A stretch of DNA of 64,000 nt from Puniceicoccaceae bacterium. GTDB lineage: Bacteria > Verrucomicrobiota > Verrucomicrobiia > Opitutales > Coraliomargaritaceae. Position 1 is the first letter of the stretch. Every line of letters begins with the position of its first letter. Location of the stretch: the NCBI GenBank assembly GCA_002729725.1, contig PBYS01000108.1, positions 1 through 64,000 on the forward strand, in the 5' to 3' direction. Both the position numbers and the translations under genes were made by a program. The notes below the pieces were generated by a model. It saw only the letters and a list, made by a program, of their open reading frames with translations. It was not told the DNA's origin and did not search any database. Positions 1 through 8,408 of the stretch are shown here, in pieces.

Positions 1-1
1 C

Positions 2-154
2 GATCCTGAAGGCCAATGCCTTGAAAATTACGGGGCGCCAATGAAAACCAAGCACGCCGACTTGCGGATACAATTATCTCACGGATTCAGGCTCCAATAT
101 GTCTACCCGATGTATGAAATCATGATTAAAAAAGGACCACTCAATGAACAATAA
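2..154 (+). CDS. C-terminal end of an unknown protein, cut by the window edge
   Basis: A reading frame is open from the left edge to a TAA at 152-154, giving about 50 residues that end in ...MIKKGPLNEQ. It overlaps the start of the next gene by 11 bases (ATG at 144), an arrangement typical of translationally coupled operon genes. Nothing in the short tail identifies a family. It is probably the upstream partner of the secreted protein that follows. The alternative is that the frame is open by chance, since only 150 bases are visible. Confidence 0.4.
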   Translation, partial: DPEGQCLENYGAPMKTKHADLRIQLSHGFRLQYVYPMYEIMIKKGPLNEQ

Positions 155-1184
155 GTTTAATTTATTAATGCTTTTGATCTCGCTCTGTGCCGTAGATGGC
201 CATGTCGTTAACTTGAAGGTGCATGACGAGAATCTCACTCCAATCGCAAATGCGGAGGTAGAGATTTCTTTCGATAATCCTCGCTCGCCTGTTCGTTATG
301 ATGAACAAACTAAGCTGACCGACGAAGATGGGCAAGTTGTGTTCAAGGGGAACGGGATACTAGGTGCATCCATGCGTGCACAAAAGGAAGGGTATTACCC
401 GTTCGCACATTATCCGGGCGAAAGATTTCGAGCTTCGTCGAAAGAGTTGGATCAAGGATTCAGTGCAGAGTTAATGCTGAGGAGCATTAGAAAACCAGTT
501 CCACTCTTCTCCAAAAAGATCACCGAAGCCACCCATTACAGGCCTTACAAGATCCCCGTGGAAAAAGAGCCGATTGGCTTCGACTTCTTTGTCGGCGACT
601 GGATAAAGCCATATGGACAGGGCAAAGTCGCTGACATTCTGTTTAGTTACGAGAAGGAGTTTGTCGAATTTGCGAGCATTCCGTCCCGAACACTAAAGCA
701 GGTAAGAGAAAGTTATAAGCGCCGGTGCAAGAGTGAGGGAATCGCTTATACCGAGGAGGGTTTTCGCGAATTTGCAGGCAAATGGGATTCCAAATTTGAG
801 GTATCCTTCCCCGGCGAAAAAGAAGGAATCCAGATGGTCGAAGAGCGATTTAACGTCCATAGTGCCCTGCGGATGCCTCACGAAGCTCCAACAGATGGCT
901 ACAAAAATGGATTCACTGTCGAGAAACTGCATACCGATGAACCCCGAATCGCCCGAGGCGACATCGGCTACTTTCTCCGCACCCGTGTCAAGCTTGACGA
1001 AAACGGCGAAATCGAATCCGCAAACTACGCCAAAATTTACGGCGAGATCGAATTCCTGCCCACCGGCTACGTCTACTTCCATTACTACTTCAATCCCACG
1101 CCGAACGACCGCAATCTTGAGTTTGACACCAAACGCAACCTGTTTGGCGACGATGTTGAAGGCTCTCGAGTGAATCTGCCGTGA
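144..1184 (+). CDS. Secreted protein with a carboxypeptidase-regulatory-like N-terminal domain, function unknown
   Basis: The 346-residue product starts with a short hydrophobic stretch (residues 5-18) that looks like a signal peptide. Residues about 20-110 read like a beta-sandwich of the carboxypeptidase regulatory-like type (VVNLKVHDENLTPIANAEVEI, then a TDEDGQVVFKG turn and MRAQKEGYYP), a fold common in surface proteins. Residues 140-346 (FDFFVGDWIKPYGQGKVADILF onward) are a domain I do not recognise. The stop codon overlaps the next fragment at 1181-1187, and the gene overlaps the one before it, so it was probably the middle gene of an operon of cell-surface proteins. The downstream partner has been disrupted by an insertion sequence. 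Function cannot be assigned. Confidence 0.7.
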   Translation: MNNKFNLLMLLISLCAVDGHVVNLKVHDENLTPIANAEVEISFDNPRSPVRYDEQTKLTDEDGQVVFKGNGILGASMRAQKEGYYPFAHYPGERFRASSKELDQGFSAELMLRSIRKPVPLFSKKITEATHYRPYKIPVEKEPIGFDFFVGDWIKPYGQGKVADILFSYEKEFVEFASIPSRTLKQVRESYKRRCKSEGIAYTEEGFREFAGKWDSKFEVSFPGEKEGIQMVEERFNVHSALRMPHEAPTDGYKNGFTVEKLHTDEPRIARGDIGYFLRTRVKLDENGEIESANYAKIYGEIEFLPTGYVYFHYYFNPTPNDRNLEFDTKRNLFGDDVEGSRVNLP

Positions 1185-1362
1185 TCATGCGCTTCAGCAC
1201 TCTGGATGAGAATAAGATTACCGATACCGATCCGCACCGCTGGTGGTTTAACAACGACGATGATGTCGATGAAACTTCAGGCAACGACGTTTCCGGCAGC
1301 GGCTCCGCCGATTACAGTAACGCGGTGGTCGATTCGACCCGCGACTTGGTCGATTTCTTCCC
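1181..1362 (+). pseudogene. Fragment of a secreted protein truncated by an insertion sequence
   Basis: The frame begins at GTG 1181 or ATG 1187, overlapping the preceding stop, and encodes MRFSTLDENKITDTDPHRWW...NDDDDVDETSGND...DSTRDLVDFFP. The acidic NDDDDV stretch and the DLVDFFP motif resemble internal segments of very large PVC-group surface proteins, where the motif normally continues. Here the similarity stops at about 1362 and the sequence turns into the left end of the insertion sequence. Only about 60 residues remain and no continuation is visible right of the element. I regard it as a non-functional remnant. Confidence 0.6.
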
Positions 1363-2560
1363 TGAGAGGTTCAAATTTAGCATCTATATGGCTTGCCAAC
1401 GACTTATGAAAATACGAAAAAAGCGTCTTGAAGACGCAATTGACCATTTTTCTAGCCACAATGGCAGGCTGGCTGAACCGCAAACAGCTTGTTGATCAAC
1501 TATTTGCATGCCGAGAATGAAATACTCAAAGAACAGCTGGAGAAGAAGGATGTGAAGTTGGCTTTGAGCAATACCCAAAGGCGGAAACTTGCAAAGTGCG
1601 GCAAAAAGCTCGGACGCAAGGGGCTTGTGCAATACGCGAGCATTGTCACGCCGGATCGTATTCTCTACTGGCACCGCAAGCTGGTGGCACTCAAATACAC
1701 GGCCAAGCGCAAAATCCAAACGGATCGGCAGAAAGAGATGGAGGTGATCCGGGAGTTCTGCATCAAGTTCGCGGAGGAGAACGCGAGCTGGGGCTATGGC
1801 CGCATCCAAGGTGCGCTCTCGAACCTCGGTTACGTAGTCAGTGAAACCACGGTCGGCAACATCCTTCGCGCCGCAGGGATCCCGCCAGCAGAAGACCGCA
1901 TGAAGAAAAGCACATGGAAGCAATTCGTGCGTTCGCACATGGCGACCATGTGCGTGGCCGATTTCCTAACCACCGAAATTTGGACACTTCGTGGCCTCGT
2001 TCGCTATCACACACTTTTCGTAATGAACTTGGCCAAACGCAAGGTGCAGATCGCTCAGATTAGCTGTCAGATGAATGGTCAGGTGATGGCGCAGGTCGCT
2101 CGGAATCTGACCGATTCGGAAGATGGTTTTCTCAATGACATGAGTTACTTTGTGTGCGACAATGACACCTTGTTCACAAATGAATTCTGCGAGACATTGG
2201 AAGCCTCGGGGGTAAAAGTCATCAAGACGCGCGTGGCCACGCCCGAGCAGAACGGCTATGCCGAGCGCTTCGTCAAGAGCCTGAAAGAGGAGTGCCTCGA
2301 CCGAATGATTTTTTTCGGAGAACGCTCGTTGAGGAAGGCGGTCAAAGAGTATGTGGAGCACTATCACCACGAGCGGAACCATCAAGGATTGGATAATCTG
2401 ATACCATTCCCGTATGCCGGAAAAACAAAGGGCATGAGCGGTTCGGTCGTAAAATTTGAACGGCGGACGGTGCCCCGCGCGGCCGGCCCGGAGGGCTGTT
2501 AAACTACTATCATCGAGAAAAAGGAGAGGAGGAACGACTGGCCGGATAGCAAAATCACAG
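1363..2560 (+). mobile_element. Decayed insertion sequence (DDE integrase-core type)
   Basis: The element starts where the preceding coding sequence breaks off (about 1363) and contains one integrase-core transposase gene. The right boundary is uncertain: transposase-like sequence persists to about 2549, and I could not find clear terminal inverted repeats or a target-site duplication. Two frameshifts in the transposase indicate the copy is no longer autonomous. The family is the single-ORF integrase type widespread in Planctomycetes and Verrucomicrobia, related to the IS3/IS481 rve superfamily. Confidence 0.65.
1461..2549 (+). pseudogene. Transposase with DDE integrase core, frameshifted near both ends
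   Basis: The main open frame (1489-2502, 337 residues) has a helical N-terminus (HAENEILKEQLEKK), an HTH_21-like region (ENASWGYGRIQGALSNLGY) and an rve core. Probable catalytic acids are D158 (VADFL), D224 or D226 (CDNDTLF) and E259 (NGYAERFVKSLKEECLDR), followed by the usual HYHHERNHQGLDN. The N-terminus expected for the family (MAGWLNRKQ...) is encoded from ATG 1461 in another frame; removing one G near 1491 would join it. The family's C-terminal LLNYYHRE motif is also out of frame at 2496-2519. Two independent indels make an inactive copy more likely than programmed frameshifting. Confidence 0.75.
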
Positions 2561-2566
2561 AAAGCG

Positions 2567-2661
2567 TGATCGAAATGATCGAAATAATGCAAAGAAATCG
2601 ACCCGAATTGGAGCTGACTAATGGGAGCCGATGGCGTGATTTCGATCACGATGATCGAAAT
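2567..2661. repeat. Cluster of GATCGAAAT repeats including a 10-3-10 palindrome
   Basis: The nonamer GATCGAAAT occurs twice in tandem near 2568-2586 and again at 2653-2661, where it forms a perfect inverted repeat ATTTCGATCA-CGA-TGATCGAAAT (2639-2661). The cluster lies between the decayed insertion sequence and the AraC-type gene at 2711. It could be a regulator binding region for that gene or part of the insertion-sequence end. Only the repeat itself is certain. Confidence 0.5.
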
Positions 2662-2710
2662 AGATATCGACGTAATTGCCGAAAATACCTTTAAATAAGG
2701 GCTTTAGGAG

Positions 2711-3205
2711 GTGTTAACCACTTTGGAATTATTTCGATCAGTTCGACTTTCTACAAGTGATTGGCAGCCAGGGCAGATCGCATTGCCGAAGCCTCCGCCC
2801 GAACGAGCGTATTCCGGGGAAATTGGGGATGAATGGATTAGCCGTGTCGAAGAACTCATCCTGCGGTCGGTCTATGAGGATTGGTCACTGGAGGACGTCG
2901 CGCAGCGCGCGAATGTGTCCTTACGCTATTTGAGGGATCGCTTCGAGAAGGTCATTGGCTTATCGCCAAGTGAATATAGGGCGAATTACCAACTCCATGC
3001 AGCGATGTTGCTCATGCGGGATTCCCGTTTAAGTCTCTCTCAAGTCGCCGAGCGTTCCGGCTTTCGTTCATTGCCTGTGTTCTCTAGATTTGTAAAGCGA
3101 AGGGTCGGGATGACGCCCAGCACATTGCGGAAGAGCCTTCTCCGAGGGGAGTTTGAGTTTAAACCGAAGGCACCGTTGAGATCAGTCGCTCCAGGCGATG
3201 ACTGA
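2711..3205 (+). CDS. AraC-family transcription regulator, short form
   Basis: The 164-residue product consists mainly of an AraC/XylS DNA-binding domain at residues about 46-142: a first helix-turn-helix (WSLEDVAQRANVSLRYLRDRFEKVIGLSPSEY) and a second (LSLSQVAERSGFRSLPVFSRFVKRRVGMTPSTLRK). Typical family members are 270-300 residues with an N-terminal sensor domain; that domain is absent, and an in-frame stop lies immediately upstream at 2705. The GTG start at 2711 directly abuts an AGGAG, too close for a normal ribosome site, so the gene may be the remaining end of a longer one. The insertion sequence just upstream could explain the loss. Target genes are unknown. Confidence 0.7.
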   Translation: MLTTLELFRSVRLSTSDWQPGQIALPKPPPERAYSGEIGDEWISRVEELILRSVYEDWSLEDVAQRANVSLRYLRDRFEKVIGLSPSEYRANYQLHAAMLLMRDSRLSLSQVAERSGFRSLPVFSRFVKRRVGMTPSTLRKSLLRGEFEFKPKAPLRSVAPGDD

Positions 3206-3261
3206 TGCTTTGGCCTAGTCTTATTTTTAAGCAGTGAAACATGCTTCGGTGTACGTGATTG

Positions 3262-5271
3262 CTAAGGTTCCTGAATTCCGTCAATGGGGCACATCAGAAC
3301 GGAGAAATTGGCGACAGCGGGGCCGTTTTCCAGTCGGACGAGTAACTTATTGTAACCGGGCTTGAGTAAGACGCGGCGGAAGCCTTCGTCTAGTGCCCAT
3401 CCGGACAGACCCACATCTTGAAAGACCACCATGTCGTTGATCCATAATTTGGCGCGGTCATCGCTGGCTACGGCTACGACGACATCCATAGTGCTTTCAC
3501 AGAAGACTTCGGTATAGGCGAAATAAACCGAACCACTTCGTTCATCAGGAGGCTTAATCCGAATGCTGCCGGACTGGATAAAGCGCCACTGTAGGTTCAT
3601 CGGTTTCTTTGTGCCGGGGTGTGTCATTCCCTCGTATTTTGCGTCGAGGTCGACTTCCGTTTCCGGGGGGAGGGACGGTTCAAATTCTTTCACGCTATGG
3701 GGGAGTTTCCAAGGCCCGATGATATACCAGGTGTCGATGAAGATCCATCCTTTGCGGGGCGAGTCCATGTCGAAGCGACGTCCGGGCAGGGCATTCGCAT
3801 AGGTTTTGCTACGACTTAAACTGATTTTGGAAGGATTATTGCCGCTGCGGTCATTTGCAGTGAAGGATGTGGCGTCGTAATTGTTGCTGAGGCCAGCCTG
3901 CCCGAGATCGCTGCCGCTGCGGTCGCCTGATTGATTGTGATAGCTCTCTTCCATCAGGGCTCTCAGGTCCTGTAGGTTTCCTTGCGAGCGCCCCATGTTG
4001 GAGGCGGCCATGGCCATCTTGGCTTTGATGGTGGCCTCTTTGCTTAGGGCGTCTTTCAGTTGTTCGGCGGTTTGAGTGGCTTGGGATTCGGCGGCTTTGC
4101 TTCCGCTGGCGGCATCCAGCCGGTTTTCTGCCTGGCGTGACATGCGCTCGCTGGAGTTGACCGCTTGGTCCAAGGCCTCATTGAAAGCTTTAAACTCTTC
4201 GCTGGTGTTGGGCTGATTGTTGGAGAGTTGTTCGCTGAGTTCCGGTCCAATATCGGTTTCCGGGGCATAGACTTGCTCCTTCGCTTCTTCCAGGGGGATT
4301 TGTTTAAACTCAGCCAATTCGGTGGCTTTATTTTCAGCATAGATTTCGTCCAACTGTTGGGTCATTTCCTGGATGGATTCGTAGAGTTCGGAAGTCTCCA
4401 TCTCTTCAAAATCCTCGTCAGAGGGGAGGATGTCTGTGAACGAATCATCTTCCAATGCTTCCGTCTCCATGGGGACTTCATCCGGTGAGAGCGCCAATGA
4501 GTCAGTTGGCTCCAGGCCGCCCTTCATCAGCAGATTTTCAAAGTCCTCCAGATATTGGGTGCTCTCTGCCTGTAGTGTTTTAAACTCATCGATACGCTGG
4601 TTGACATATCGTAAGCGCTTTTCTTGCTCGCGATCTGCAGGTTGTGCGACGACGGTTTGATAGGCCGCCGTCAGCACCTCCTGGACGGGCAGGAGACTGT
4701 CGACTGTTTGACGCGCTTCATTCAGGGCCTCCCAGGCATCGTCATCGGGCACTTCTGTTTGCAGAGAAAGCACCCGCATCGTATTGGCGTGTATTTCGTT
4801 CGAATTGCGAAGCTCGGTGATCCGCCGGGTTACATTGGGCTGTCTGGATAAAAAGGAACTTTTACTGCGCCAGTAATGGAGGAGGGCGGCTTGTTCGGAC
4901 AGGCCGTTGGCACGTTTGGCCATTTCGTCCCAGATGTCGGGGAGTTGTAGGGAGGCTTTACGGACTTCGACGACTTCTTCGAGTTCCACGACGGTCTTAC
5001 GCAGTTTGCGGGCGTTTTCTTTGAGCTGCTCGCGCTTTTTGATCTCCTGATTGCGTGCGATCTCGCGCACTTGCTCACGGTTCGGTTCCGGCTTTTCGAT
5101 CTTTACCTTTTTAACGACCTCTCCCTCCTCGTCGACGACTTCTTCGATCAGTGCGAAGGTGCTTTGCCGCCAATCTTCATTCAGGTAAAGTCCCAGCGAG
5201 ACGGCCGCACACAGTACGGTCGCAATCACAAACGCGATCAGTAGAGGAGATCTGTCATTGAATCGCATCAT
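3262..5271 (-). CDS. Membrane-anchored coiled-coil protein with a C-terminal beta-domain, partner of ExbB/ExbD
   Basis: The 669-residue product has one N-terminal membrane segment (residues 10-30, LLIAFVIATVLCAAVSLGLYL), then a charged, proline-containing stretch (EKPEPNREQVREIARNQEIKKREQLKENARKLRK) and a long coiled-coil-rich periplasmic part to about residue 450. The last 150 residues (KGWIFIDTWYIIGPW... to ...NKLLVRLENGPAVANFSVLMCP) form a beta-rich domain of the WYIIGPW type seen in PVC surface proteins, possibly a binding module. It overlaps the second exbD by 4 bases and ends a four-gene operon. Position and topology (single N-terminal membrane span, extended periplasmic region) recall TonB, but no TonB C-terminal domain is visible. 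A TonB- or TolA-like role is inference. Confidence 0.6.
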   Translation of the reverse strand: MMRFNDRSPLLIAFVIATVLCAAVSLGLYLNEDWRQSTFALIEEVVDEEGEVVKKVKIEKPEPNREQVREIARNQEIKKREQLKENARKLRKTVVELEEVVEVRKASLQLPDIWDEMAKRANGLSEQAALLHYWRSKSSFLSRQPNVTRRITELRNSNEIHANTMRVLSLQTEVPDDDAWEALNEARQTVDSLLPVQEVLTAAYQTVVAQPADREQEKRLRYVNQRIDEFKTLQAESTQYLEDFENLLMKGGLEPTDSLALSPDEVPMETEALEDDSFTDILPSDEDFEEMETSELYESIQEMTQQLDEIYAENKATELAEFKQIPLEEAKEQVYAPETDIGPELSEQLSNNQPNTSEEFKAFNEALDQAVNSSERMSRQAENRLDAASGSKAAESQATQTAEQLKDALSKEATIKAKMAMAASNMGRSQGNLQDLRALMEESYHNQSGDRSGSDLGQAGLSNNYDATSFTANDRSGNNPSKISLSRSKTYANALPGRRFDMDSPRKGWIFIDTWYIIGPWKLPHSVKEFEPSLPPETEVDLDAKYEGMTHPGTKKPMNLQWRFIQSGSIRIKPPDERSGSVYFAYTEVFCESTMDVVVAVASDDRAKLWINDMVVFQDVGLSGWALDEGFRRVLLKPGYNKLLVRLENGPAVANFSVLMCPIDGIQEP

Positions 5272-5693
5272 TTGTCGTATTTCTCGTGGTAAGTCCGTAC
5301 GCCGACATTACGTAAGTTACGGAAGCTGAGCGCATCCAGCACCTCGACGAAGCGATAGAAGGGGGTGTTTTCATCCGTATCCAGGCGTATGCGACGATCA
5401 GGATCATCCTGTTCAATCGAACGCAGTTCATCCAGCAGCACACCGATGGACGACGCTTCGCCTTCGTAGTAGATTTCCCCTTCGGCATCGATAGCGATGG
5501 CCACGATTGTGTCGTCGGGCGGGACCTCCAGCGATGAACGTGAAATCGGCAAATTCAAATGCTCCACTTCTTTGAGATCCTTTTTCAACATGGTGGTGAC
5601 GAGAAAGAAGATGAGCAGTAGAAAGACGCAGTCGATCAGCGGCGACATGCTCAAGGCAACATCTTCATCGTCTTCGTAGGGATTCCGGCTCAT
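5268..5693 (-). CDS. exbD: ExbD/TolR-family proton-channel subunit (second copy)
   Basis: This 141-residue protein has the ExbD layout: a short cytoplasmic N-terminus, one membrane helix at about residues 16-37 with the conserved proton-relay aspartate (PLIDCVFLLLIFFLVTTML), and a periplasmic domain with the repeated pattern DDTIVAIAIDAEGEIYYEGE...RIRLDTDENTPFYRFVEVLDALSFRNLRNVGV. ExbD works with ExbB to turn the proton gradient into mechanical work on a TonB-like protein. It overlaps its neighbours on both sides by 1 and 4 bases. The membrane helix is identical in sequence to that of the other ExbD, so the pair may form mixed dimers. Confidence 0.88.
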   Translation of the reverse strand: MSRNPYEDDEDVALSMSPLIDCVFLLLIFFLVTTMLKKDLKEVEHLNLPISRSSLEVPPDDTIVAIAIDAEGEIYYEGEASSIGVLLDELRSIEQDDPDRRIRLDTDENTPFYRFVEVLDALSFRNLRNVGVRTYHEKYDK

Positions 5694-6232
5694 TAGCGAT
5701 ACCCCTCCATTTCAAAGTCTTCTTTATCTCGGTGACGCAGGCGAACGCCTACATTCTCAAAGCCCTGCAGTGCGAGTGTGTCCAGTGCGTCGATCACCCT
5801 TTGGACGGGGATTTCGCGGTCTGTATCCAAACGGATAGAAACATCCGTGCCTTGCGTTTCTGCAATGGATTTCAAGTCCTCGCTAAAGGAGCTGACCGCT
5901 CGATACGCGAGTTCGGATGATTTTTTTGAGGGGCCGGTGGCGCGAAGCAGATTGCCCTCTTCGTCAAGTGCGTAAATGATCGTCTCGGACTCCGCGACCG
6001 AGGCAAGGGCTGCGGTGTAGTCGGGGAGCACGACCGGAATCTGCTTTTCCAGCTTTTTCAACATCGTGGTGACCAGGAAAAAAATCAGCAGTAGAAAGAC
6101 GCAGTCGATCAACGGGGAGAGATCGACTTCTATGTTGTCATCCTTCCTTTTCCGCGCGCCCATGCGACGCAGAGTGCCGACTCGAGACGCGCTCGATGGA
6201 GATAGGCGGGGCTTCGGTGTGGCCGGGGGCAT
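5693..6232 (-). CDS. exbD: ExbD/TolR-family proton-channel subunit (first copy, long N-terminus)
   Basis: The 179-residue product carries an ExbD membrane helix (around residues 40-62, SPLIDCVFLLLIFFLVTTML, with the key aspartate) followed by a periplasmic domain ending in RIRLDTDREIPVQRVIDALDTLALQGFENVGVRLRHRDK. The first 24 residues (MPPATPKPRLSPSSASRVGTLRR) are basic and proline-rich and may be dispensable: a second ATG at residue 24 would give a more usual N-terminus. It lies 20 bases downstream of exbB and overlaps the next exbD by one base. Two different ExbD proteins with one ExbB are common in PVC and Bacteroidetes clusters. Confidence 0.87.
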   Translation of the reverse strand: MPPATPKPRLSPSSASRVGTLRRMGARKRKDDNIEVDLSPLIDCVFLLLIFFLVTTMLKKLEKQIPVVLPDYTAALASVAESETIIYALDEEGNLLRATGPSKKSSELAYRAVSSFSEDLKSIAETQGTDVSIRLDTDREIPVQRVIDALDTLALQGFENVGVRLRHRDKEDFEMEGYR

Positions 6233-6252
6233 CGGGTGTTCCGTCGTGATGA

Positions 6253-7008
6253 CTATTGGGCGCTTTCGTCTGCCTCTTCGCTAACGGCAGTGGTTTCGGG
6301 GTGCAGCCACGGAGCCATCAGCATATCCACGGATTCTTCCAGGCGGATTCCAAAACTATTAATGCGCGACTTGAAAAAGTGGTAACTGGCGAGCGACGGG
6401 ATCGCGATGATGAGACCCAGCGCAGTTGTAATGAGAGCCTTGCCTATGGAGTCCGCCAGGACGGAGGCATCGCCGGTATCTCCCATGAGGGCGACTTTTT
6501 GGAAGGATTCGATCATGCCGATAATGGTGCCCAGCAGACCGAGCAGAGGTGAAATCGTGGCCACGACCGCGAGCGGGTAGGTGCGTTGATGTTGTCGGCT
6601 GACCGTGCGGGAGATCGTGTCTGTGACTCCGAAAGAAAGTATTTCAAAGGGAATGTGTGTGTGGGTGGCAATGTAGCTGCCGATCTTAGCTAAGACGCTG
6701 TTCGATTGGTTGCAGCAATCGTTGATTGCCGTGAAATTGCTGGCTTCGGCATGTGTTTTGAGCTTTTTCTCCAAATCGCTCGGCATGAAATTGCCCGCAC
6801 GCACAACGAGCAAACGCTCAATGATAAAGACGATGCCGACAAATCCGACGGCGAGAAGTACAATGGACGTTGCCCCACCTTTGAGCACTTCGGCGACCCA
6901 GTCGATTGTCCCGGCGGCATCCGATTCCAGTTCGACGGCGGCAGACTGTGCGAGGAGGGAAGCGCTCGGCAGGATGGAGAGTAGGAGGGGGAAAAGTCGT
7001 CGATACAT
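6253..7008 (-). CDS. exbB: ExbB/TolQ/MotA-family proton channel
   Basis: The 251-residue protein has an N-terminal signal-like segment (MYRRLFPLLLSILPSASLLAQ), a first membrane helix (about 46-68, SIVLLAVGFVGIVFIIERLLVV), a cytoplasmic loop, and two further helices (about 148-172, VVATISPLLGLLGTIIGMIESF; about 190-212, IGKALITTALGLIIAIPSLASYHFF) that match the MotA/TolQ/ExbB proton-channel domain. The T.SPLLGLLGTIIGMI motif is diagnostic. It is the first gene of the operon exbB-exbD-exbD-coiled-coil protein. A palindrome lies 35 bases upstream of its start. It probably powers import or an outer-membrane process using the proton gradient. Confidence 0.9.
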   Translation of the reverse strand: MYRRLFPLLLSILPSASLLAQSAAVELESDAAGTIDWVAEVLKGGATSIVLLAVGFVGIVFIIERLLVVRAGNFMPSDLEKKLKTHAEASNFTAINDCCNQSNSVLAKIGSYIATHTHIPFEILSFGVTDTISRTVSRQHQRTYPLAVVATISPLLGLLGTIIGMIESFQKVALMGDTGDASVLADSIGKALITTALGLIIAIPSLASYHFFKSRINSFGIRLEESVDMLMAPWLHPETTAVSEEADESAQ

Positions 7009-7042
7009 AAATAAAGCAATTTGGGGTCGTTAGGATCGGAGA

Positions 7043-7059
7043 GCAACTAGCTTAGTTGC
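7043..7059. promoter_or_regulatory. Perfect 7-3-7 palindrome upstream of exbB
   Basis: GCAACTA-GCT-TAGTTGC is a perfect inverted repeat 35 bases before the exbB start. The half-site GCAACTA is shared with the 14-bp operator class found elsewhere in the window, but the spacing is longer by five bases, so binding by the same protein is doubtful. A regulatory role is inference. Confidence 0.35.
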
Positions 7060-7283
7060 GTATATAGGAGTTTCTGTTCAAGGAAATTATGGTTTTATAT
7101 AACAAATTATATGTATTTAATGCTTTGTTGTTATTGGAGTGATTAACTTGGAATGCTATGTTATTGGGGGCGTTCATGCCTGGGAATGGATGGCTTCTGC
7201 GATTGAAGCGTCTGATCTGGATTTTCAGTTGAGTAGAGTAGTCTGGTTTTAGGCATTTTAGGAGGCCCGATTGTAGATTTTTC

Positions 7284-7297
7284 TGCAACTAATTGCG
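7284..7297. promoter_or_regulatory. LacI-class operator-like site TGCAACTAATTGCG
   Basis: The 14-bp near-palindrome TGCAAC-TA-ATTGCG recurs at 44986 and 63779, and variants occur at six more intergenic positions. The layout CGCAA-N4-TTGCG matches the spacing of the E. coli PurR operator core. This copy lies about 90 bases before the decayed surface-protein gene at 7385. The rest of 7009-7384 contains no gene that I can support. Confidence 0.6.
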
Positions 7298-7384
7298 TAG
7301 CGGCACACTCGATCTACGTTTCCGTTGAATTCTATCATGGTCGTATTAACTTCTCCCGACTTGCGGAGAGTTCCATACTTCTTT

Positions 7385-8232
7385 ATGAAGTTTCTTTGCT
7401 CCAAGTCTTCCGTTTGCTTGTTGGTTGGTTTATTTTTATATGCACCGTTGCCGAATTGTTTGACTGCCGAACTCACAGTCGACCTCGACGTGACCACTTC
7501 GCCTACGCCGCAGGTGTCGATCGACTGTAACAGTCAAGGGAGCCTGCCGGTTTATATTCGAAAGCGAGCGCTCGGTGACGTGGGCTATGAGACTTGGCTG
7601 ACTATCGCCACCTATCCCGATGGCAGTGCGCCGCCTTTTATCGACACCAATCTGGTCGATGGCGAGAGCTACGAATGCCGGGTCGATGCGTGAGTCTCGC
7701 CATCAGCTTATGATAATAACTTCATGGCGGTTTTCCCGGTGACGATTAACGCGCCCCTGGACGACTCCCGTGGCGATTTTACTCGTGGTTGAAAATACAT
7801 GGGGCAGCGAGCTTTCCGACGAGTTGGCCAAGCTGGAGCTAGACCTCGCCGGTGATGGTTGGGAAGTGTTCCGCTTCGACTGGGGGCGCAGCAGTGACTC
7901 TACTCCCGAAGCTCTGAAGTCTGAAATTATAGCGCAGGTCGCCGCGCATCCACAGATCGATTCGCTGTTTCTTTTTGGCGCGCTACCCGTTGCGAATTCG
8001 GGTTATCTGGGCCCGGATGGTCACTCCGCACGGCACCACGAAACCGATCTTTTCTACGGCGACCTCGACGAGTGGACGGACGTCAGTCCCGCCTTGTCCG
8101 GTTGTCTACCCGCGCTGGGGGATTGCGATGGAATCGCGGGTGAGGACTGAGAATACCGTAGCTTTCGTATTGTCAACCCAGTGAATACTGCCGACAAGGC
8201 CTTCCTTTGGGTCGAAGTGGAGCAGGTCGAGT
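7385..8232 (+). pseudogene. Decayed member of the C25-peptidase-like surface protein family
   Basis: The start (MKFLCSKSSVCLLVGLFLYAP) is a signal peptide, followed by TVDLDVTTSPTPQVSID and YIRKRALGDVGYETWLTIA, which match the N-termini of the two intact paralogues at 13713 and 51545. The frame is broken by TGA at 7691, by a frameshift near 7770, and by TGA at 8148-8150 where the paralogue has Trp. Between DLDEWTDV (about 8080) and PALGDCDG (about 8110) roughly a thousand residues are missing; what follows (EYRSFRIVNPVNTADKAFLWVEVE) matches the last 40 residues of the 13713 protein (EYRSFRMSLPIGTYERGFIWVEVD). It is a remnant produced by an internal deletion plus point mutations. Confidence 0.85.
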
Positions 8233-8287
8233 GGCGTTCGATGGCAATACATGCAATGGTACTCTCTCCGCTTAAAGTATGGGGATT

Positions 8288-8408
8288 GGGTGTAATCAGA
8301 AAAGTTGTCACCTAGTAGCACAGGCATCCTGCCTGTGTTTCTGTATTGCCCACAGGCAGGATGCCTGTGCTACTTGAGAATATTCTGACAACAAATCTGA
8401 TTACACCC
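8288..8408. mobile_element. 121-bp MITE with 9-bp target-site duplication
   Basis: The element has 23-bp imperfect terminal inverted repeats (8288-8310, beginning GGGTGTAATCAGA, and 8386-8408, ending TCTGATTACACCC) and an inner perfect 23-bp inverted repeat (8315-8337 and 8351-8373, containing CACAGGCATCCTGCCTGTG). It is flanked by the direct repeat ATGGGGATT at 8279-8287 and 8409-8417, as expected for a 9-bp target-site duplication. No coding capacity exists, so a transposase must act in trans. It sits between the pseudogene and the first PEP-CTERM gene; nothing else is visible from 8233 to 8506. Confidence 0.85.

Noticed and set aside
1441..2549. Programmed frameshifting in the transposase
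   Set aside because: No slippery heptamer is visible at either break, and two breaks in one gene argue for decay.
1966..2649. Long minus-strand frame opposite the transposase
   Set aside because: It mirrors the transposase coding frame and has no recognisable domain or start signal.
7043..7059. Palindrome near exbB as a tenth operator of the 14-bp class
   Set aside because: The half-sites match but the spacing is 5 bases longer, placing the arms on different helix faces; kept only as a separate low-confidence site.
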